From: Bacteroides fluxus YIT 12057
GTDB taxonomy: Bacteria > Bacteroidota > Bacteroidia > Bacteroidales > Bacteroidaceae
Assembly: GCF_000195635.1 (NCBI RefSeq)
Contig: NZ_GL882633.1
Coordinates: forward strand, 92,124-156,123
Reading direction: 5' to 3'
DNA: 64,000 nt
The first letter of the stretch is position 1; the number at the start of each line of letters is the position of its first letter. A model generated the notes under the pieces. The model had not been told where the DNA came from. It searched no databases and saw only the letters and a list, made by a program, of their open reading frames with translations. The position numbers and the translations under genes are program-made. This document shows, piece by piece, positions 55,548 through 64,000 of the stretch.

Positions 55548-56645
55548 TTATTTCTTCAGTTCGGAAAAATAGGCATCAAGCAGATTCTTGGCCGCCACGA
55601 AAGAAGTCAGATTCCCCTGCAACACCTGTTTTTCCTTGTCCGCCAGCATCGCTTCAATCTTGGGGTTATGATAAAAACTGTCGCGAAGCTGTTCGTTGAT
55701 GGTCTCATACATCCAATATTTGCTTTGCTCATTACGACGGTATTCAAAATAACCGTTGTCTTTAACAAAATCAATATATTGATATACCATGTCCCAGACT
55801 TCCTTCACCCCTAAATTATAAAATCCGGAGTAAGTAAGCACCTGAGGCGTCCAGCCGCTTTCCGGAGCAGGGAAAAGGTGCAGGGCATTGCGGAATTGCG
55901 CTGCCGCCAGCTTGGCACGCTCCAGATTATCCCCGTCCGCCTTATTGATAACAATACCGTCCGCCATCTCCATGATGCCGCGTTTGATGCCTTGCAGCTC
56001 ATCCCCCGTACCAGCCAGCTGGATCAACAGGAAGAAATCCACCATAGAATGCACGGCTGTTTCACTCTGTCCCACCCCGACCGTTTCCACGAATATCTTG
56101 TCAAAACCGGCGGCTTCACAAAGTACAATCGTTTCCCGGGTCTTACGGGCTACACCGCCCAATGAACCCGCCGACGGACTGGGACGGATAAATGATTTGG
56201 GATGCACGGACAACTGTTCCATACGTGTCTTGTCACCCAAAATGCTACCTTTGCTCCGTTCGCTGCTGGGGTCGATGGCAAGGACCGCCAATTTTCCGGC
56301 ATATTTTTCAAGGATGTGCAGCCCGAATACATCGATAGAAGTACTCTTACCGGCACCGGGCACACCGCTGATGCCTATACGGACAGAATTTCCCGAATAA
56401 GGCAAACACTTCTCTATCACCTCCTGCGCTATCGCCTGATGTTCCTGTTTCACGCTTTCCACCAATGTTACGGCCTGGCTCAGTATCGTAACATCGCCCT
56501 TCACAATACCTTCCACATATTCTGCAACGGAAAGTTGACGTTTCTTTGGTTTCCGCTTCAAATAAGGATTGACAGATGACGGTTGCTCAACACCTGCATT
56601 GACAACCAAGCCCTTGTATGCTTCACTATTCTCGGGATGTTCCAT
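55548..56645 (-). CDS. meaB: Methylmalonyl-CoA mutase-associated GTPase MeaB
   Basis: 365 residues of the MeaB/ArgK G3E GTPase family: P-loop GISGVPGAGKST, switch region DPSSERSKGSILGDKTRM, VETVGVGQSE and the NKAD specificity motif. MeaB loads and protects the B12-dependent methylmalonyl-CoA mutase used in the succinate-propionate pathway of Bacteroides; the mutase genes are not in this window. It lies 26 bp after the DUF1573 gene and 22 bp before the ATPase gene on the same strand. Confidence 0.96.
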   Translation of the reverse strand: MEHPENSEAYKGLVVNAGVEQPSSVNPYLKRKPKKRQLSVAEYVEGIVKGDVTILSQAVTLVESVKQEHQAIAQEVIEKCLPYSGNSVRIGISGVPGAGKSTSIDVFGLHILEKYAGKLAVLAIDPSSERSKGSILGDKTRMEQLSVHPKSFIRPSPSAGSLGGVARKTRETIVLCEAAGFDKIFVETVGVGQSETAVHSMVDFFLLIQLAGTGDELQGIKRGIMEMADGIVINKADGDNLERAKLAAAQFRNALHLFPAPESGWTPQVLTYSGFYNLGVKEVWDMVYQYIDFVKDNGYFEYRRNEQSKYWMYETINEQLRDSFYHNPKIEAMLADKEKQVLQGNLTSFVAAKNLLDAYFSELKK

Positions 56646-56671
56646 GATAAGATTTCTGATTGATGGATTTC

Positions 56672-57745
56672 TTATTGTTTCGCCTTAATATTGATTTCTA
56701 CCTTCGGTTGCATCGGATCGTTCGTTATCATCAGCAGACGCAAATGACGGCGTTTCTTACCGATATTCCTTTTCACCACCGTCACACGCAGGCGGGTGCT
56801 TTCACCCGGTTGCAACAGACTCTTCTTCAGACTGACACCTACCGCCGGATGGAATACCTGCAGTTTGCTTATCTGTAACGGCGCACGCCCGGTATTGGTT
56901 AAAATGATATCCTGGCGGGCCTTTGACTTCTTGGCCAAAACAGGACTCATGTCAATATCCTTGGCAGAAAGGCTGATTGCCGGCGCATTTGCCTTTTCCG
57001 TATCAGTCATGCCGGAGAAGTCCGGTAAAAGGATAGCGGAAACCGGGATCTCATTTTCATCTCCTACCTTGTCACCGGCAAAACGTGCCAGATAGACAGA
57101 AGTTTGCGTCAGTCCAAGGTCAGCCAGTTTCTCAGAATCCAACGTCAAGGTAATCATGCCTTTTTCTCCTTTCTGCAATACATGGGGCTTCGCTTCCATC
57201 CGGAGATAAGGGGGCAAATGCATCAAGACAGGTTCGTACGGGCGTTCGGAGAGATTTACTACCCCCATGTGAAGCACCGGTTTCTCCCCATGCTGCACAT
57301 CGGGAAAGTCAAGACTGTTCCTGTCAATACGGATCTGCCCGATGAGGTACGGATGGGTCTTGGTAAAATCCTTGATTTCCCGCACAACCTCTCCATTGAA
57401 TTTCAGATACACCAAATGGGGCTGCGCATTGGTATATATCGCAACGGATTTCTGGAAATGCCCCAAAGCCTCTGCATCGAACGTCACACTGACAGTGCCT
57501 TTAGCCCCCGGAGCAATGGGAGTCTTGGTCCATTGAGCCACAGAACAGGCACAATCCGGATCTACCTCAGTGAGCACCAAAGGCTGGTCACCCGTATTCG
57601 TAACGGTATATTGCGCCGTCACCGGATGCTTCCATTCTATCTGACCGAAACTATGCATTTCGGTATTGGAGGTAAAACGGGGCTGAGCCACGGCTGTACC
57701 CACTAACGCGGTTATTGAAAATAATGTTATAAGTATTCGCTTCAT
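56672..57745 (-). CDS. Exported DUF1573 protein
   Basis: 357 residues with a signal peptide (about 1-20, ending GTAVAQ). Tandem immunoglobulin-like DUF1573 domains follow, the first with HSFGQIEWKHPVTAQYTVTNTGDQPLVLTEVDPDCACS and the usual cysteine pair, and a later one with DIILTNTGRAPLQISKLQV. These domains are common in periplasmic Bacteroidetes proteins, with no enzymatic role known to me. First gene of the probable operon with meaB, and preceded by a -7 box at 57918-57925. Confidence 0.85.
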   Translation of the reverse strand: MKRILITLFSITALVGTAVAQPRFTSNTEMHSFGQIEWKHPVTAQYTVTNTGDQPLVLTEVDPDCACSVAQWTKTPIAPGAKGTVSVTFDAEALGHFQKSVAIYTNAQPHLVYLKFNGEVVREIKDFTKTHPYLIGQIRIDRNSLDFPDVQHGEKPVLHMGVVNLSERPYEPVLMHLPPYLRMEAKPHVLQKGEKGMITLTLDSEKLADLGLTQTSVYLARFAGDKVGDENEIPVSAILLPDFSGMTDTEKANAPAISLSAKDIDMSPVLAKKSKARQDIILTNTGRAPLQISKLQVFHPAVGVSLKKSLLQPGESTRLRVTVVKRNIGKKRRHLRLLMITNDPMQPKVEINIKAKQ

Positions 57746-57917
57746 CTATCTTATTATCAAAGTTTTTTCTTAATACCACGACTTACAAGCATATCTCGTT
57801 AGAAGCACATGCCCTCAAACTTTTTGAACAAGTCTTTTATTTCTTCAGTCTTCATCATTTCTATTTTTAGGCAGTGAGGAGCTTCTTTCCTTTATACGCT
57901 GTCTTTAATTAGCTGCA

Positions 57918-57925
57918 CAAAAATA
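57918..57925 (-). promoter_or_regulatory. -7 box for the DUF1573-meaB operon
   Basis: TATTTTTG on the minus strand, an exact TAnnTTTG match, downstream of the macroglobulin terminator; the 5' leader would be about 165 nt. Confidence 0.45.
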
Positions 57926-57955
57926 GGAGTTTTCGTTGAGAGTACCTAAAATAAA

Positions 57956-58000
57956 TAGTGATAAGTGATTTGCTTATTCCTATCAAATCACTTATCACTA
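57956..58000 (-). terminator. Terminator of the macroglobulin gene
   Basis: Perfect 17-bp arms (57956-57972 with 57984-58000), 11-base loop, followed on the minus strand by TTTATTTT. It lies 30 bp beyond the stop codon of the alpha-2-macroglobulin gene. Confidence 0.8.
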
Positions 58001-58030
58001 AACACTGATCACTATTTTAAAGTTTCCCTG

Positions 58031-61000
58031 TTATTTTATAACTACAGTTCCACCAGTTGAGTGTGAAGCATATTCCGGAGCATAGGCACACTGGATGGTA
58101 GCCAGGCCGGTTTCGTAGGTTCCACCACGCGCTATGCGGTAACTATGTTCCAGCACATAGACCCCCTTACCCAAATGATCGAAGAAAAAGTTGGTGGCAG
58201 CATCTTCTACTTCCACATAATAGCCGAAACCATTATTCCATCGATAACCGGAAAGTGCTCCTACCGGTTCGAAACAAGCACCACGCTGGTCTTTCAATTG
58301 GATGAAGTCCATAGCCCGGTCCAAGCTGATGGTCAGGCGTGAAACAACTTTATCACCAACGGATAATTGAGCAACATCAGTAATTGGTCGCAAGGACTTC
58401 TTGCCATCGGCTGCAATATGTTCTACATATAACTCTTTTTTAACATTCAATTCGCCCCCCTGTTGTTTCACATCAGATATCGGGGAAAGATACTGAGCGT
58501 AAACAGCTCCCCAGGCAATGCCCGCATCCCGTTTCTCAACAGTAACGGAGTTGGCTTCCAACTCGGGGCTGCCTTGCGTAAAGGTCTCCTTTACGTATCC
58601 CAATCCGGGAACAGTGGTTTTTGCCGGAGAAAACGTCTCCAGAACTTTACCGCCCAAAACAATACGTACATCTCCACCGTTCTCCAACAAGTTGCCGCCC
58701 TGGCAAAGCAAAGCATAAACGGCATCAGCGGTAGCCACCGGAGAATTCCAGCCGACAGTCTGCTTTTGTTTCAACAGCCAAAGTTTCATCTCTTCTACCA
58801 AAGCTTCATTACCACCTGCCATAAGCAGGGCTTCCATCACTTCTACATGAGCAGGTATGGGCAACATTCCCCAAGCATACGGATTGGCATGGAAAGCAAA
58901 ATAAGCTCCCATTTCATCCGTCCGCACCAAGTGTTCCTTGATGGACGCCAAGAACTCGTTCGCTTGGCCGGTACGTCCGGCTTTCAACAAGATGACAGCA
59001 GACTGTGCCTTGCGTACCATTGTTCCGTTTTCAAGATTACGATTCACCATAGAAAGGAAGTAGCGGTAAGCAGCTTCGTTTGCAGCAGGTACCTTTTCGT
59101 TACCGAGGGCTACCAGATAAAGGTAATTCATGGTAGCATCGGAAATAGTAGTGATCTTAGCACCGTTCTTTTCCGCCTTACGAATCATACGGTATTCCTC
59201 CAAAGCCTGCTTATGCAGAAAAGCAAAAGCTTTCTGTTTCATTTCAACTACTTCTGAAGGAAGTGGTTCTTTCGTCATTAAAGGAAGACGTACTAATAAT
59301 CCGGTGACATAACCGGTGATATATTGACTGCCGGACATGCCTTTGTACCAACTCCATCCACCATCTTCACCCTGCAATTCTTTCAACTTGGTGAAGGCTG
59401 AGAGATTACGGCCATTCATTTGGTTAACATCAAATAAAGTGGCGATACGTGCCTGTTGTTCCGCCTCGGTAGTAGCTTCAAGCAGCCAAGGTGATTCGGC
59501 GAGCAAGATATTCTTCACGTCCTGGTTCTTCTCCAACCGGCTGAGGAAAGTATTTTTAGTTCCACCTGCCAGTTTCCAACGATCGAACACTGCCTTGATA
59601 CGCGGCTGGCTGTTGGCTATAAATCCGGCCAGACTATTGGCATAATAAGCAGTAGCCCAGGATATAGCATTCTCTGTGGATGGCAAGCTCAGCACCGGTA
59701 AAGCTTGCACGGCATACCAGGCAGGATTTCCGGTAAACTCTACCGTCAAACGACGTTCGGTCGCCGTACGGGCATTATGATTGAACAGGCTATCCAATGA
59801 GAATGTACGTGTTTCTTCTCCACGAACAGGCATCGCAAGCGTTTCTGTTATATACTCTTTATTGCTCAATACAGGCAACAGATGTTGTTCGCCATCACTG
59901 AACGCCCCACCATCGGCAACCATACGAACCCCTAGTAAATCATAACGGCCTGTCACCTCAAAATGGAAGTCAACAGCAGATGTTTTTCCCTCTTCCACCG
60001 AGAATTTCCGGCGTTGGGTAGCAACAACCTTTTCCGTCATCGGGTCGAAAAGAGTAAATGTCACTGTTCCCTTTACCGCCTTACCGGTCAGATTGGCTAC
60101 AGAAGCGGCTATCTGTGTCTTGTCGCCTACACGGACAAAACGAGGCATATTCGGCGTAAGCATAAACTCCTTGGCGGTAACGGCAGACGCATCGAGCATT
60201 CCCGTCATCATATTCTTGGTATGTGAGTATCCCCGGAAGTTCCAACGGGTCAAGCTTTGCGGCATCACAAAGGAGAAAGCGATTTCTCCCTGTTCATTGG
60301 TACGGAGCTGCGGATAGAAGAAAGCCGTTTCTGCAAAATTGGTGCGAAGATCTACCGCAGGTTGCAAAGTCTGTGCACCCACAGGGATGAATTCTTCTTC
60401 AAAAACAACATCACTGACTCCGATATCCTCAGCCGTTGCAAGCCGCTCCCCGGATTCGGCAGCAGGAACAAATTTCATCTCCACTTTCGCCGCAGCACTA
60501 TTCAGGCTATGCGCATTCAATCTTCCGGTCGCAGACTTTGTCCGCACATTTCCATACCCTACTACTACAGTCTCCTCCAAAGAAGCGTTATCTTCAACCA
60601 TCACTATCCGCAACACATCATCCATGTAAGGAGAACAGAAATGGTCAAACTGCCAAGCAGGTACTTTCCAAGCCTTCAACGGAAAATAGACTGAGAAAAA
60701 ATTGGTGTCGTAATGGCTTGCATTACGGAAAGCCCCATATAAATAACTCGGATAAAAGACCTTCAGCAACTGGTCGCGACTATAGATTTTATCCAAAGAA
60801 GCGTCATACATAGTTGCCAACATCTCGGCAGTGGCAGGCAAGCCCTGGGGCGTCTTTATGACAAGCTTCCACTCCTCTTTCTGTCCGGGACGCAAACGGT
60901 CACGGAATACCTCCCACTTCATGTCAAGGGTGCGCTCGGGCTGCCGCTTCTTCAGATACACCTGATGGCTGTACATTTCCCCGCCTTTCACAAAATTGAA

Positions 61001-63940
61001 AAGAACAGTGATTCCTTCTCCATACATCTCCTTATAAGGAAATTCCATGCGGACAATTGTATCGTTCAAGTGCAAGACACGGCTCTCAATACGTTTTCTG
61101 TCACAAAATACATCCATAAGCACATACGCTTCCTGATAAGAGGTACCCAGCAGGAAAGCGGCAGGATGACGGGCATCAAACTCTTCGTTCTCCTTATAAT
61201 AGAACAGCTCCGTAAATGCAGCCGGACGTACATCATTTTTTGAGAACAGCATGAAACGGTCACCGCCATATTCCCCATTATCCTCTTCGTGCCCTAAACT
61301 GTCACGAACGGAAAGTTCCAGGCTATAGCTTCCCGAAGGCAGCTTGCTCCAAACCGGGAAATCCTGACGTTGATTCGCGATAAAATCTCCCGTCAGAACA
61401 GCCTGTTCCGCTTTTTTGCCTGCTTTTACATTTCTGAATCCAGATCTGTTTTCAGCCGGATAAATACGGTAAGAACCTTTTATATCCTGGGGAACGCCCA
61501 TTATATTATTTACCCCCCACACAAAGGACAGGCTGTCTTCCTTGCAAATATATTGAGGCAGACGTACATCCAATGAATAGGCTTTAGGCCCTGCCAACAA
61601 ATTATAAGAAGCAGTCTGTGTTTCACCGGCCTCATCCGTCACCACAGCTTCCACATGATAAGTATAGACATTGCCCAACCGGCCTGCATTCTCTCCGGCG
61701 GGTGCATCCAAAGTCAGCGGAATGGCAAAATCACCGTCGGCATCCAGCTGCAAGGTATCTGCCAGCAACGGTTTGTCAGCATCCCCCCAATAACCCATTC
61801 TCGGACTCCGGCGAGTCACGGTATAAGCCAACGGCACCTCTTGCACTGTCATACCGTTAAATGCCTTGACGTTTCCTTTCAACATTACTTTATCGCCCAG
61901 CCGGTAAGCCTCCGCAACCGGGGTAAAGTTTATTTCAAAAGTAGGACGTTTATACTCTTCCACCCTGAAAGACACGGTAGATTGAGGGTCTCCGGTCTGT
62001 ATGCTGAACATTCCGTTCAGACAAGCGGACGGAAGTACAAACTCAGTACTAAAAGAGCCGAAATCATTGGTTCTCACCTTTTGGGAAGCAAGTTTCTTAC
62101 GATTTACATCCCAAAGGACCAGTTCATAGTCAACCCCTTCCAGCACACAGGCACTATCCTTATTTTGCTTATAGGCAATTCCTTTTACATAAACAGTCTG
62201 GCCGGGACGATAAAGCGAACGGTCCGTCAATAGAGCCACTTGCTTCCAGCCGGTATCCATATTATCGTTGTAGGGGCGATTCATATAAACAGTCTGCGGC
62301 ATCATCGCTGTATCATCTCCCTTGCGAGCCACATAGCTGCGGATTCCATCCTTCCAAGTCAAGACAGCCTTTCCACCGGCATCAGTCACCACCTTTTCCA
62401 CCAACTTCCGGCCCTGTTCATTATAGGAGGAATAGAAACTGACCTGTGCGTCGGCAACCGGCTGTCCGTCATGGGCATCCAATGCGGTTACTTCCATACG
62501 TCCGTCTCCCAGATTCAGTGTCAGTACCTTGAAACGGGTAGATACCAAAAACTTGTCTTCCGTACGGACCGTGCCTCCGTCAGACACAACCTGAAGAATA
62601 TAGACTCCCGTTTCTTGGGGCATTTTAAATTTAAAGACCGTATCTGTAGAAAGATAGGGCACGTCCTCCGGCAATTTCCCCCTGCCGGGCAACGGCTTCA
62701 AGTCAAAATGACTGGAAGACAGCTTCTTCCGGGCATATTTTTTATAGGTGTCCTTGTTGATGCCATGATCCATCCAGGGCACTTCACTCAAATTAGTGGC
62801 ATACAGGTTCAGAGTAAACCCGGACAGATTGCCGAAGTGTACATTCAGATTGACCGAGTCACCGGGATATCCGCCTCCACGGGTAGTCACGACGAGTTCG
62901 GGCTGCAAAATCTGTTCACGTATATTCTTCAGTTCATTGACACGTCTATAGGAAGGATAACGTTTCAATCCCTCATCGCATACCTTCAATGCCTCGGCAA
63001 TGCTACGTCCCTCTATTCCTGTACGTAAATAAGAAGCTTTCTTTATATAAGCTTCCGCACAAACATCACGCTCACCAAACTCATCAATCAAATTGTCCAA
63101 TGCCCGGAGATACTCTTTATTTATCAAGTCTCTCCTCATTCTTAAAGTCTGATAAGGTTCACTGCCGAGACCACCGGAAATCTTCCAGTCCCAAAAGTCC
63201 AAAGAACAGAGCAAAACAGCGTCTTCCGAACCTGCCCGATGCCGGTAAGCATTGATCATGTTCCCGTAGATACTGTTTATACGATTATGTATCAGAGAAT
63301 CCACGTCAAAATTCGCCAAAAGCCCATAAGTCGATACGGCACGGCTTGCCAGCAGATGATACAGATCGTGCCGATAAAAACGGCTCCCTTCTTCCAACAC
63401 CACAAAAGGTATATACTTTTCAGAAGAGATTTCAAGCAAACGAACCGAGTCCTGCAAAGAGGCACGGGCATGTTCGTCAATCCTATCTACAAACTGGCCG
63501 ATACTCCACTCCCGAATATCTCCGGGAGCCTCATCAACATCCAGTAAGGTACGTGAAGACAAAGCGCGCCGGTTAGCCTGCATCAAATCGGCATACTCAC
63601 GTGCCAGTAAAGAGTGCAGAATAGCCTTGTTCACAGGATCCTTCTCTGCCAAAACCCAACGTTCCATATTTGCCAGATTGGAATAGAGACTGTCCGGAGC
63701 CAACTTTTGCTGATAAGTTTCCCGGCACAGATAAGCCTTCAACATTTGAGGAGCATTCTGTTCCCTTTCACCTTTCCGATAAATTTCATCGGCCAGCTTT
63801 ATCACCGTCTGTGGCAAGCTTTTTTTCTGAGCCTGCTCTACCTGTTTCCATAATCTGTCATACGTTTGCGCATGCAATACCGGCAGTCCAAAAACAACCA
63901 GCAGCAACAGCATACCACAAAATCTTCGAACTTTCTTCAT
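58031..63940 (-). CDS. Giant alpha-2-macroglobulin family protein without thioester
   Basis: 1969 residues, signal peptide about 1-24. The N-terminal ~350 residues are helical, TPR-like (LADEIYRKGEREQN). Macroglobulin beta-domains follow (FKFKMPQETGVYILQVVSDGG, LLTDRSLYRPGQTVYVKGIAYKQ), then the A2M core (GEIAFSFVMPQSLTRWNFRGYSHTKNM, TPNMPRFVRVGDKTQIAASVANLTG) and an alpha/alpha toroid with LQGEDGGWSWYKGMSGS. At the place of the CxEQ thioester the sequence reads LPSTENAISWA, so covalent trapping is not expected. A bait-like linker contains EETVVVGYGNVRTKSATG, resembling the SusC N-terminal motif. Probably a periplasmic or envelope protease-trap-like protein; no penicillin-binding partner gene is adjacent within the window. 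Confidence 0.92.
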   Translation of the reverse strand: MKKVRRFCGMLLLLVVFGLPVLHAQTYDRLWKQVEQAQKKSLPQTVIKLADEIYRKGEREQNAPQMLKAYLCRETYQQKLAPDSLYSNLANMERWVLAEKDPVNKAILHSLLAREYADLMQANRRALSSRTLLDVDEAPGDIREWSIGQFVDRIDEHARASLQDSVRLLEISSEKYIPFVVLEEGSRFYRHDLYHLLASRAVSTYGLLANFDVDSLIHNRINSIYGNMINAYRHRAGSEDAVLLCSLDFWDWKISGGLGSEPYQTLRMRRDLINKEYLRALDNLIDEFGERDVCAEAYIKKASYLRTGIEGRSIAEALKVCDEGLKRYPSYRRVNELKNIREQILQPELVVTTRGGGYPGDSVNLNVHFGNLSGFTLNLYATNLSEVPWMDHGINKDTYKKYARKKLSSSHFDLKPLPGRGKLPEDVPYLSTDTVFKFKMPQETGVYILQVVSDGGTVRTEDKFLVSTRFKVLTLNLGDGRMEVTALDAHDGQPVADAQVSFYSSYNEQGRKLVEKVVTDAGGKAVLTWKDGIRSYVARKGDDTAMMPQTVYMNRPYNDNMDTGWKQVALLTDRSLYRPGQTVYVKGIAYKQNKDSACVLEGVDYELVLWDVNRKKLASQKVRTNDFGSFSTEFVLPSACLNGMFSIQTGDPQSTVSFRVEEYKRPTFEINFTPVAEAYRLGDKVMLKGNVKAFNGMTVQEVPLAYTVTRRSPRMGYWGDADKPLLADTLQLDADGDFAIPLTLDAPAGENAGRLGNVYTYHVEAVVTDEAGETQTASYNLLAGPKAYSLDVRLPQYICKEDSLSFVWGVNNIMGVPQDIKGSYRIYPAENRSGFRNVKAGKKAEQAVLTGDFIANQRQDFPVWSKLPSGSYSLELSVRDSLGHEEDNGEYGGDRFMLFSKNDVRPAAFTELFYYKENEEFDARHPAAFLLGTSYQEAYVLMDVFCDRKRIESRVLHLNDTIVRMEFPYKEMYGEGITVLFNFVKGGEMYSHQVYLKKRQPERTLDMKWEVFRDRLRPGQKEEWKLVIKTPQGLPATAEMLATMYDASLDKIYSRDQLLKVFYPSYLYGAFRNASHYDTNFFSVYFPLKAWKVPAWQFDHFCSPYMDDVLRIVMVEDNASLEETVVVGYGNVRTKSATGRLNAHSLNSAAAKVEMKFVPAAESGERLATAEDIGVSDVVFEEEFIPVGAQTLQPAVDLRTNFAETAFFYPQLRTNEQGEIAFSFVMPQSLTRWNFRGYSHTKNMMTGMLDASAVTAKEFMLTPNMPRFVRVGDKTQIAASVANLTGKAVKGTVTFTLFDPMTEKVVATQRRKFSVEEGKTSAVDFHFEVTGRYDLLGVRMVADGGAFSDGEQHLLPVLSNKEYITETLAMPVRGEETRTFSLDSLFNHNARTATERRLTVEFTGNPAWYAVQALPVLSLPSTENAISWATAYYANSLAGFIANSQPRIKAVFDRWKLAGGTKNTFLSRLEKNQDVKNILLAESPWLLEATTEAEQQARIATLFDVNQMNGRNLSAFTKLKELQGEDGGWSWYKGMSGSQYITGYVTGLLVRLPLMTKEPLPSEVVEMKQKAFAFLHKQALEEYRMIRKAEKNGAKITTISDATMNYLYLVALGNEKVPAANEAAYRYFLSMVNRNLENGTMVRKAQSAVILLKAGRTGQANEFLASIKEHLVRTDEMGAYFAFHANPYAWGMLPIPAHVEVMEALLMAGGNEALVEEMKLWLLKQKQTVGWNSPVATADAVYALLCQGGNLLENGGDVRIVLGGKVLETFSPAKTTVPGLGYVKETFTQGSPELEANSVTVEKRDAGIAWGAVYAQYLSPISDVKQQGGELNVKKELYVEHIAADGKKSLRPITDVAQLSVGDKVVSRLTISLDRAMDFIQLKDQRGACFEPVGALSGYRWNNGFGYYVEVEDAATNFFFDHLGKGVYVLEHSYRIARGGTYETGLATIQCAYAPEYASHSTGGTVVIK

Positions 63941-64000
63941 AATTATTCGCTTGTTAGTCTTTGTATTAATAACCCGTTGGCGGAATTAATTTAAGTTGAT

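Overview
The window reads as chromosomal DNA from a gut Bacteroidaceae (Bacteroides or Phocaeicola type). Reasons: fused MurF-alanine racemase, fused NuoCD in an 11-subunit Nuo operon without nuoEFG, TonB-linked barrels with carboxypeptidase-D-like N-terminal domains, a fimbrillin-type lipoprotein, multidomain pectin enzymes, and many upstream regions with the Bacteroidetes -7 box TAnnTTTG. No rRNA, tRNA, CRISPR array or transposase was recognised.

1-8.9 kb is a pectin/uronate locus: a partial acetyl xylan esterase-like gene, a CE12-CE8 fusion (deacetylation plus demethylation), kdgF, a GH105-CE8 fusion, a lone PTS EIIC of the galactitol type, a kduI carrying a Sec signal peptide, and an ExuT-like MFS carrier. 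Together they would strip acetyl and methyl groups, hydrolyse unsaturated disaccharides, import uronates and isomerise the unsaturated products. 9-11.2 kb holds a fimbrillin/FISUMP lipoprotein, followed by a candidate ~70-nt small RNA.

11.4-19.5 kb (minus strand) is mostly housekeeping: tatA-tatC-DNA2-like nuclease/helicase, and GSCFA protein-murF/alr.

19.5-28.2 kb (minus strand) is the most unusual part. It looks like a ribosomal-peptide (RiPP) cluster: a 68-residue precursor with a double-glycine-type leader and a six-cysteine core, a radical SAM/SPASM maturase, a TonB-receptor-like barrel, a glycosyltransferase-like protein, a CMP-sugar synthetase and a C39-peptidase ABC exporter. Its AT-rich maturase end sits beside a 1.25-kb gene-poor gap. 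That gap holds a 148-bp truncated duplicate of the dxs promoter and 5' end and a palindromic 22-bp tandem array.

29.4-34.6 kb is dxs-trkA-trkH and a small exported protein. 34.7-45.0 kb is nuoABCDHIJKLMN, interrupted by AT-rich repeats and a MITE-like GC-rich inverted repeat at the nuoI start. A palindromic element with perfect 50-bp arms lies between nuoN and the convergent PAS/GAF histidine kinase gene.

48.2-52.2 kb is a TonB receptor plus beta-helix lipoprotein pair. 52.4-57.7 kb (minus strand) is DUF1573-meaB-AAA ATPase-DUF4435-mscS; the ATPase/TOPRIM pair resembles the PARIS anti-phage module. 58.0-63.9 kb is a giant alpha-2-macroglobulin lacking the thioester motif and carrying a SusC-like VVVGYG motif.
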